Origin: Isoetes taiwanensis
Lineage: Eukaryota > Streptophyta > Lycopodiopsida > Isoetales > Isoetaceae
NCBI GenBank assembly: GCA_021234155.1
Contig: JAJEKV010000006.1
Coordinates: forward strand, 23,745,568-23,809,567
Reading direction: 5' to 3'
DNA: 64,000 bases
In this document: one piece after another, positions 58,487-64,000 of the stretch
Layout of the letters: every line of letters begins with the position of its first letter
Position numbering within the stretch: position 1 is the first letter of the stretch
The notes under the pieces: model-generated
What the model saw: only the letters and a program-made list of their open reading frames with translations
Told to the model about the DNA's origin: nothing
Databases searched by the model: none
Translations under genes and position numbers: made by a program

Positions 58487-59540
58487 TTACCCCAGAGTTC
58501 CAATTTGGAGCCACCTCCGTTCTTTGGCAATAGCCTTTGCCCGTTCCTCATCTTTCTTCCGGCTCATCAACAAATTTTTAGAGGTCTTGATTATATCCTC
58601 CACGGGCTTGGGACCTTCAATAGCATGCATTTGTACAACCACGGGCTTGGGACCTTCAATAGCATGCATTGGTACAACCTTTTGAGGTTTAGATGGTTCA
58701 ACTTTTGTGATTCCCCCTTCTCCAAAGGGGCAATCCCTTAGGAAATGATTTCCTCCGCATCTGTAGCAACCTCCCTTTGGTTCCTTAGTTTCCTTCCGCA
58801 GTCTAATTTGACTTCCCTCCTCACGCTTCCTTTCGGAACCATTACCATTGCCATTATTTCTCTTCCTCTTGAAGTTCTTGGAAGATTCCTTACTTCCGTT
58901 TTTTTCTTTGCTACTCTTTTTGTCCTTTTGATCTGAAGTTTCCTCATCCCAAATATCAAACTTCCTAGATTTTGGATATAGTTTCCGCTCCACTGCGGAT
59001 GCTAGTTTTATGGCTTCATTTAAATCTTTTGGGAAAAATATTTCCATTTCCGCATAAATATCATCCCTACATCCACTGACATATTTTCTTAGAAGCTCTT
59101 TCCCATCTAGATTCCTTATTAGTGCCGCTAAATGAGTGAATTTGGAAGTGTAGGACTGAATACTCTCAGTTTCTCCCACTTTCTTTGACGATGCCATTCC
59201 TCAGCGTAACTCCACTGTGGATGGTTAGAGGGTAAATAATGTGCTTCAGAAGCCGTTTTGAAACTTTCCCAATTATTAATCCTGGGATCACATTCTCGCC
59301 TGCCTTGCCACCATGCTTGAGCTCGATCACAAGTAAGTGTCCATGGCTTGCGATGGATTTCCACATCATTTTACTCGCGACTCGTTCAAAGAACTTTTCC
59401 CAATCGGGCCGATAAAACCGACAACCTTGGCCGGACTTTTGTCTTTCCCCTTTGAAAGACTCGGTATATCCGCTTTCTCTAACCATTTTCGGCTTAGGTG
59501 GCGGAGGAGGAGTTCTTGGTGGAGGACCATTAGGCAAAGG
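58487..59540 (-). pseudogene. gag of the gag-only (TR-GAG) retrotransposon, frameshifted
   Basis: The N-terminal frame begins MPNGPPPRTPPPPPKPKMVR (59537 leftward). A frameshift near 59340 leads to 'CDRAQAWWQGRRECDPRI' and 'NNWESFKTASEAHYLPSN', the capsid pattern (W..., F..., Y.P) of Ty3-type Gag. A second shift near 59190 leads to 'SIQSYTSKFTHLAALIRNLD'. A lysine-rich region and one zinc knuckle, CYRCGGNHFLRDC (near 58755), follow. The final part contains MHAIEGPKPV twice, from a 39-bp tandem duplication at 58597-58678. No protease follows the stop. Gag would form the particle in which element RNA is packaged; enzymes must come from another element. Confidence 0.8.
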
Positions 59541-59740
59541 AGGTTATGAAGGTTGCGGATAAATATCCGGAAGGAAGCGGTATAGAATAGACGGCAATTC
59601 CACTTGCCCTTTTGTCATACTCTTCTTGGACCGGCTTCTGGCAATGCTAATCGGGATGCAATGTAACCAAAGATTAGACAAGGCTTGCGATATTGTGCTT
59701 CAAGAACATTGAAGTTGGGCCATTGATCGATCCGAGGATC

Positions 59741-59756
59741 GGTAAGCTCGATACCA
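59741..59756 (-). promoter_or_regulatory. primer-binding site of the gag-only element
   Basis: On the minus strand TGGTATCGAGCTTACC lies two bases inside the right LTR. It matches the initiator Met tRNA site (TGGTATCAGAGC) with one base missing. Confidence 0.75.
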
Positions 59757-59758
59757 CT

Positions 59759-60573
59759 TGATACGCTTTTAAGGGGACTTAAAGGCGTGGTTACTTTGAA
59801 CCACAATTATATAGACAAGATTAAGAAGATAACAATCTTTGATAAGAACAAATAGCTTGGTTTCCACAACCAATGGATTTGGGCATCCAGTTTCCACCCA
59901 ACCGGATCCAGATAAAACTAAGGCAATTTCCAAGGGAAAAGAATGAAAGGAATTGATCGCAGCCTATTATCCACTTCAAACATGATCAATCCGATCTTAC
60001 AACAGCATTGGGCTTAGATGTGCTCCAACACAGTCGACCAAGCTTAGAATCGATCTTGGGCTTGAAAATACCAAGATATCAACACAAACAATAAATCCTG
60101 GCTTGCAAGGCCTTGGCCCAGAATCGAGTTTTTGCAAAGCCGATTCCCAAAGAAACAGTAAGTTAGGGTTCTTCTTGCCTAATCAAAGATGATGATGACT
60201 TAGTGCCAGATTGGTGCAGACGGCCCTTATTTTTTATAGTTTCACCATCCGTTTTCTTCAGATAAAGGCTTTTACTCCCTGCTATTCTGATCGCTGCCGC
60301 ATCTTCCCTTTTTGTATAAAAATAATAGCCCAAAGCTTAATTTCGATGTCACCCGATCCCTGCCTTTTTGAGGTAAGCCTATTTTGCACGAAAGTCTATT
60401 TCTGATATCTTGCCTTTAAGATAAGATATTTTCCTTATCTTTAAAATATCTCCCTTATCTAATGGTTGCTTGAAATACCTTGCCCCCATGATATCTTGTA
60501 ACCATTGGTTTTTAATTCCCCATTGCCTTAATTCTTTCCTTCTGGACCACTCCCCCTAGCATGCCCCATATCA
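59759..60573 (-). repeat. right (5') LTR of the gag-only element, intact
   Basis: 815 bp from TGATACGC to CCATATCA on the plus strand. It contains the same order of blocks as the interrupted left LTR. It is immediately followed by the target duplication TTGCA. Confidence 0.9.
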
Positions 60574-60578
60574 TTGCA

Positions 60579-62227
60579 TCACCTTTGCAGTTTGCCTATG
60601 ATGAAAAGCATAGATCAAAAATCAATAAATCAATATAAACCGGATTAAACTTGGTCCAGAGCTTTTAAAATACCCATCTAATGGGTATATGGAAATACCT
60701 GCTTAATGTTTTGGCCAGTATACTAGGGTTTGTTTACCCATTGTAATGGCTATATTCCTAGCCGGTTTATATAGCAACATAACAGCTGGTGCAATCATGA
60801 ATGTGGTAAGAAGGACTATAATGATTATGATGGCAAAGCATTCATCATTCAAGACCTGGCAAAACATGAGAACTTAAACATTAGCTAATTTATCCCCAAA
60901 ACTTTTCTAGCACCATTCGATTTGCATTGATAAATACATCCTTATGCTAAGGGAAAATAAGAGAAGGTCCTTACATTTTGTTCCCTACTAATGTTGAGCA
61001 CAATAAGCTCCACCAATGCCTTTAGTATTCATTAGAAAATCCAAAGTGAGGACCTTACGGACTTCCAATCCGAATGCCATTGAGATGATATCAAGATAGA
61101 GGGAATTACTGAAAGAATACTAACGAAAGAATTGCGATGAACACTTTATTACAGATAAAAGCTTCAGCTTGCAGAAAAAAATGACAATCGGAATCCATAG
61201 CGAGAACTCACATTTTAATTGCTAGATGCTCGGCAAAATTTTTCCATATCCCTTCTAAATGCAACGTAAGCACTATCTATACCTCGCCATCTCTTGCCCT
61301 CCAATATGCACAAACTAGCCAACAGTTGTATGGCATCGGTCCGTTTGTCTATCAGCCAGATCAATCACGTTCTTCTAGAGCTATGGCTATCCCTATGCCG
61401 CATTGGCTAGATCATACCATCAAAACTTATATGCATATCTAACAAATTATTACACAAACCCATTAGGGCTAAATGCATATGGCCAATATGGATCCTCTAT
61501 AGGAGAAATGATTCAAGCATTTGGATGTGGAGCAAAAAATCATCATTATGATTATGATTATGGAACTCTGGCATGGAATCAGAATATGTTGAATGGCCCA
61601 TGTCGATAACCTAATAATCCTTCAATGTTACCACTAGCCACGAAACCGATCGGTGGAGTGAAAAGCATGGCTCCTATTCTACCTCGGTAGCAAGCCGCCT
61701 TCTTCGATCTATCCATCTCACTTACCAGCTACAATGGCGTCTGCAACCAAACCATAAAGTACAGCTGATCGTTGGTTGCATGTGGAGCACATACAAATAT
61801 ATACAATAAATACATACATGGGTAAAACCATTGTGAAAGAAACAATGGAGGATGAAAAATGTCGTGCACGCTCTATAAATACATACTTTATATGAGACAC
61901 TAAATACATACCCCAAATCATATGAAAACTATAGCAAAATAACCGCATACGTTTTGCGCAACGAACCATTTTTTGTGATATTCTGGCCTCAGACATAAGC
62001 CTCGGTCATGCATTTTTGGTTATTAGCCTTGGTCAGACTGATAAATTTAATTTCCATAATGAAATATGTCCTTAAGGGATGCAGCCAATGTGGAATGCAG
62101 ATAGTGTGAGCAAGGCCACTACCTACCTCTATGGTATGTCCATTACAAATACTTCATAAACATTCAGATGAGAATGAGGAAATCTGTTTCATAGGAGAGT
62201 GCGGTTGTAGTTGGAATTGGATGATAC
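60579..62227. other. no gene recognised
   Basis: A plus-strand ORF at 61403-61609 is rich in Tyr, Asn and Gly ('NAYGQYGSSIGEMIQ') but matches no family I know. It may extend upstream in other frames ('ALARSYHQNLYAYL'). Nothing else could be supported. Confidence 0.4.
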
Positions 62228-62406
62228 GTAAAATTAGGGGGGAGAACATTTTGCCATGTTTCAGGCCCATATTAAAACAGGTAGTCTCCTGCGGTTGGCT
62301 TCCTCTCCTCCGACGCTTCCTCTCTTTGGCTGATAACGGATTTCTTCAAGTTCAGTGGCTGCGATGATGCCACCTGGCAGTGAAAAGTTCTCCCCCCTAA
62401 TTTTAC
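62228..62406. mobile_element. 179-bp inverted-repeat element (MITE-like) upstream of CENH3
   Basis: A perfect 20-bp inverted repeat, GTAAAATTAGGGGGGAGAAC at 62228-62247 and its complement at 62387-62406, encloses 139 bp. Pairing continues imperfectly inward ('attttgcca' / 'tggcagtgaaaa'). A clear target duplication was not seen, so the superfamily is open. It lies about 475 bp upstream of the CENH3 start codon. Confidence 0.7.
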
Positions 62407-62418
62407 ATTGGGTAATGG

Positions 62419-62506
62419 GCGCAGGCAGGCCCTTACGCAGGGCTCGGGCATGGCTCGCCTTGCCGGGCTCATCACGCCCTTACCCTGCGTAAGGGCCTGC
62501 CTGCGC
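62419..62506. repeat. perfect 24-bp foldback with a 40-nt loop
   Basis: The arm at 62419-62442 starts GCGCAGGCAGGCCCTTACGC and is exactly complementary to 62483-62506. Flanking 'gggtaat' and 'attatccc' extend the stem imperfectly. Both arms and loop are GC-rich, unlike the surrounding AT-rich DNA. A transcript would form a long hairpin suitable as a small-RNA precursor; a foldback transposon is an alternative. Confidence 0.8.
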
Positions 62507-62837
62507 CGATTATCCCTAATATAACTTAAACAAAGCTTCTTGCAGAAACTTCTCCTTGGATGATCACATGGTGGTGGCACTCAACGGCTAGGATCACTTG
62601 AAAATTTGAGAACTTGATATCGTGGCATTGTTCGTAGCCGTTGGAGTATCCCTATATGTTTTCCCAACAAAACAAAGGTCCAAAATAACTAACTGGTAAA
62701 AGATTAAATCATTTGCAGGACCTTCTTCCCCCCTTTTCTTTCTTTCCCACATCCATGGAGCCTCTCCGGCACATCTCTTCCTTCCCGTTCTCAAGCTTCC
62801 TTCTTACATGATCTACCGGAGTTTGCCCACAATCTCC

Positions 62838-62888
62838 ATGTTAAAAATCCGGAGCTAAATGTATCATAGAAGTACAGAAAATGCCTAG
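62838..62888 (+). promoter_or_regulatory. two short upstream ORFs before CENH3
   Basis: An ATG at 62838 opens a six-codon ORF ending TAA at 62856-62858. Another ATG at 62859 opens a nine-codon ORF ending TAG at 62886-62888, overlapping the CENH3 start codon in another frame. If the transcript starts upstream of 62838, both could limit initiation at CENH3. The transcription start is not known. Confidence 0.5.
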
Positions 62889-63922
62889 AAAGAAAAGTAC
62901 CCCAAAAACGGGCAAAGCCTCTACTCCTGCAGCTTCTTCTTCAGGTATCAGAGCTGGGTTCCTCCCGTAGAGAGCTTCTTTTTCTTTCCATGTTTCTTTT
63001 TTTTTTGTTCTAAGTTTTATTTGATAGTTGATGAACAGCTACAGGAACCAGTTCTAGAAGAGTAGATGGTGCGAGTACTAGTAGGGCAGGAAATGCACGT
63101 AGTTCGGATAGGGTTGTAGCTCCTGTGCAAAAACGGAAGCACCGGTTTAAACCTGGAACTGTGGCGCTTAGGGAAATAAGGCATTTTCAAAAGAGCTACG
63201 GATTTCTTCTCAGGCCTTTGCCATTTGCCAGAGTGGTAAATCTTGTTTTATCCCCTCTTCTGAGTTAGCTTTTTGCTGTTTGCAAAAGCTAGACCATGTG
63301 CATGCATTCTGAAATAATTTTCTTTATCTTTTTGTTCTTTCGTATATTATTGGCTTGGGAACCTAATAGATTTGCATTTGGGTCATTGCAGGTGAGAGAG
63401 ATAACTGCCCAGTATTCTAAAGAAGTGTCAAGATGGACTGCTGAAGCTTTAATAGCTATTCAAGAGGTATCTTATTTTGCTCTAGGTCTTCAAATAATAA
63501 CACATTGATTTGATGATACATTATGCACTAATTTGTACAACATATGTAGTGAAAGGGTTCGAATCAATTGATTCAGTATAATATTGTTGCTTTATTTTGG
63601 GAAAAGCAGAAACCTGAAAGCTTACATAGGATAAACTGAGATAAATTTCTGGCCAACAATAAGCTTGGTCAAAGAGATGAGTTGCGTCTTTAATGGAAAC
63701 ATGCTTGATTACTGCAGGCTGCTGAAGATTACCTTGTACATCTTTTTGAAGACACAAATTTGTGTGCTATTCATGCCAAAAGAGTCACTATCAGTAAGTA
63801 ATATTATGATTCTTTCCGTCACATATGTTCATAACTTTTGGTGTATTGTATCTAATGCAGTGCCAAAAGATTTGCAACTTGCACGTCGTTTACGAGGGGG
63901 TACGGAAAGAAAGATGTACTAG
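62881..63922 (+). CDS. CENH3: centromeric histone H3 variant, five exons
   Basis: CENH3 replaces H3 in centromeric nucleosomes and marks the site of kinetochore assembly. Exons are 62881-62944, 63045-63235, 63392-63466, 63718-63793 and 63861-63922. All introns are GT-AG and all phases fit, giving 155 residues. A tandem acceptor (AG at 63038 or 63044) would allow two extra residues. The N-tail ([20 protein letters not shown]...) is basic and Ser/Thr-rich and unlike the canonical H3 tail. The fold begins '[20 protein letters not shown]'. The CENH3-specific loop 1 and helix 2 read '[20 protein letters not shown]', with the diagnostic Trp and a loop one residue longer than in H3. The end reads '[20 protein letters not shown]'. 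The stretch [20 protein letters not shown] is unusually H3-like. The gene appears intact. Confidence 0.95.
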
Positions 63923-64000
63923 TTACAGAATTTGCTTTTAAAATGGTTTATTCCATCTGCAAAACAAGAAGGACATGAGCTTTCCTTGAAGGTGAAATAC

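Larger units (their letters stand above)
46343..60573 (-). mobile_element. gag-only LTR retrotransposon (TR-GAG type) hosting three nested insertions
   Basis: The outer element is bounded by TGATA...TATCA-type LTR ends and by a perfect 5-bp target duplication TTGCA (46338-46342 and 60574-60578). The right LTR is intact (59759-60573). The left LTR is cut into four pieces by a copia element and two LINEs. After removing these, the internal region is only 58001-59758, about 1.76 kb. It contains a primer-binding site, a gag region and a purine-rich tract, but no protease, RT or integrase. Plant gag-only elements of this kind are known as TR-GAG and depend on proteins from other elements. Confidence 0.85.

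Noticed and set aside
61403-61609. Tyr/Asn/Gly-rich 68-codon ORF
   Set aside because: No family recognised and no clear gene context; kept only as a note in the gap entry.

Overview
The window reads as nuclear DNA of a land plant with a large, repeat-rich genome. The support is a plant-type PLS-class pentatricopeptide repeat (PPR) coding region, a plant centromeric histone H3 gene with GT-AG introns, a decayed plant leucine-rich-repeat receptor kinase, and Ty1/copia, gag-only LTR, L1-type LINE, Harbinger-like and Helitron-like elements. The PPR 'KAC...GR.IH..II.NG' style fits a seed-free plant such as a fern, but the sequence alone does not prove this. No bacterial, viral or organellar gene block and no CRISPR array is visible.

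Layout. 0-1.2 kb: a complete 947-bp Harbinger/Tourist-like element (17-bp perfect inverted ends, TTA target duplication). 1.2-6.2 kb: low-copy DNA with scattered repeat families and a tRNA-like promoter. 6.2-10.4 kb: a 2.1-kb tandem duplication whose copies differ mainly in one central patch. 11.6 kb: a Helitron 3' end. 15.6-17.8 kb: an intronless PPR coding region with one frameshift and a truncated C-terminus. 19.3-22.3 kb: a decayed LTR-retrotransposon gag-like region. 23.3-34.1 kb: one L1-type LINE on the minus strand, broken apart by at least four later insertions. 35.8-37.1 kb: a receptor-kinase pseudogene. 38.2 kb: a second Helitron-like 3' end. 46.3-60.6 kb: a nest in which a gag-only LTR element (target duplication TTGCA) has its left LTR split by a copia element (target duplication TCTTG) and two LINEs. 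62.2-64 kb: a 179-bp inverted-repeat element, a 24-bp perfect foldback, and an intact five-exon CENH3 gene.

The only gene that looks intact and functional is CENH3 at the right edge. The PPR region may be a recent pseudogene or may carry one assembly error. Nearly everything else is mobile DNA, and the insertions order themselves by nesting. The most informative structures are the CENH3 gene with its upstream inverted repeats and short upstream ORFs, the triple-split LTR, the four-unit hairpin cluster inside the L1 reverse transcriptase, and a LINE family with a conserved 3' fold and an ATTCT-type tail instead of poly(A).
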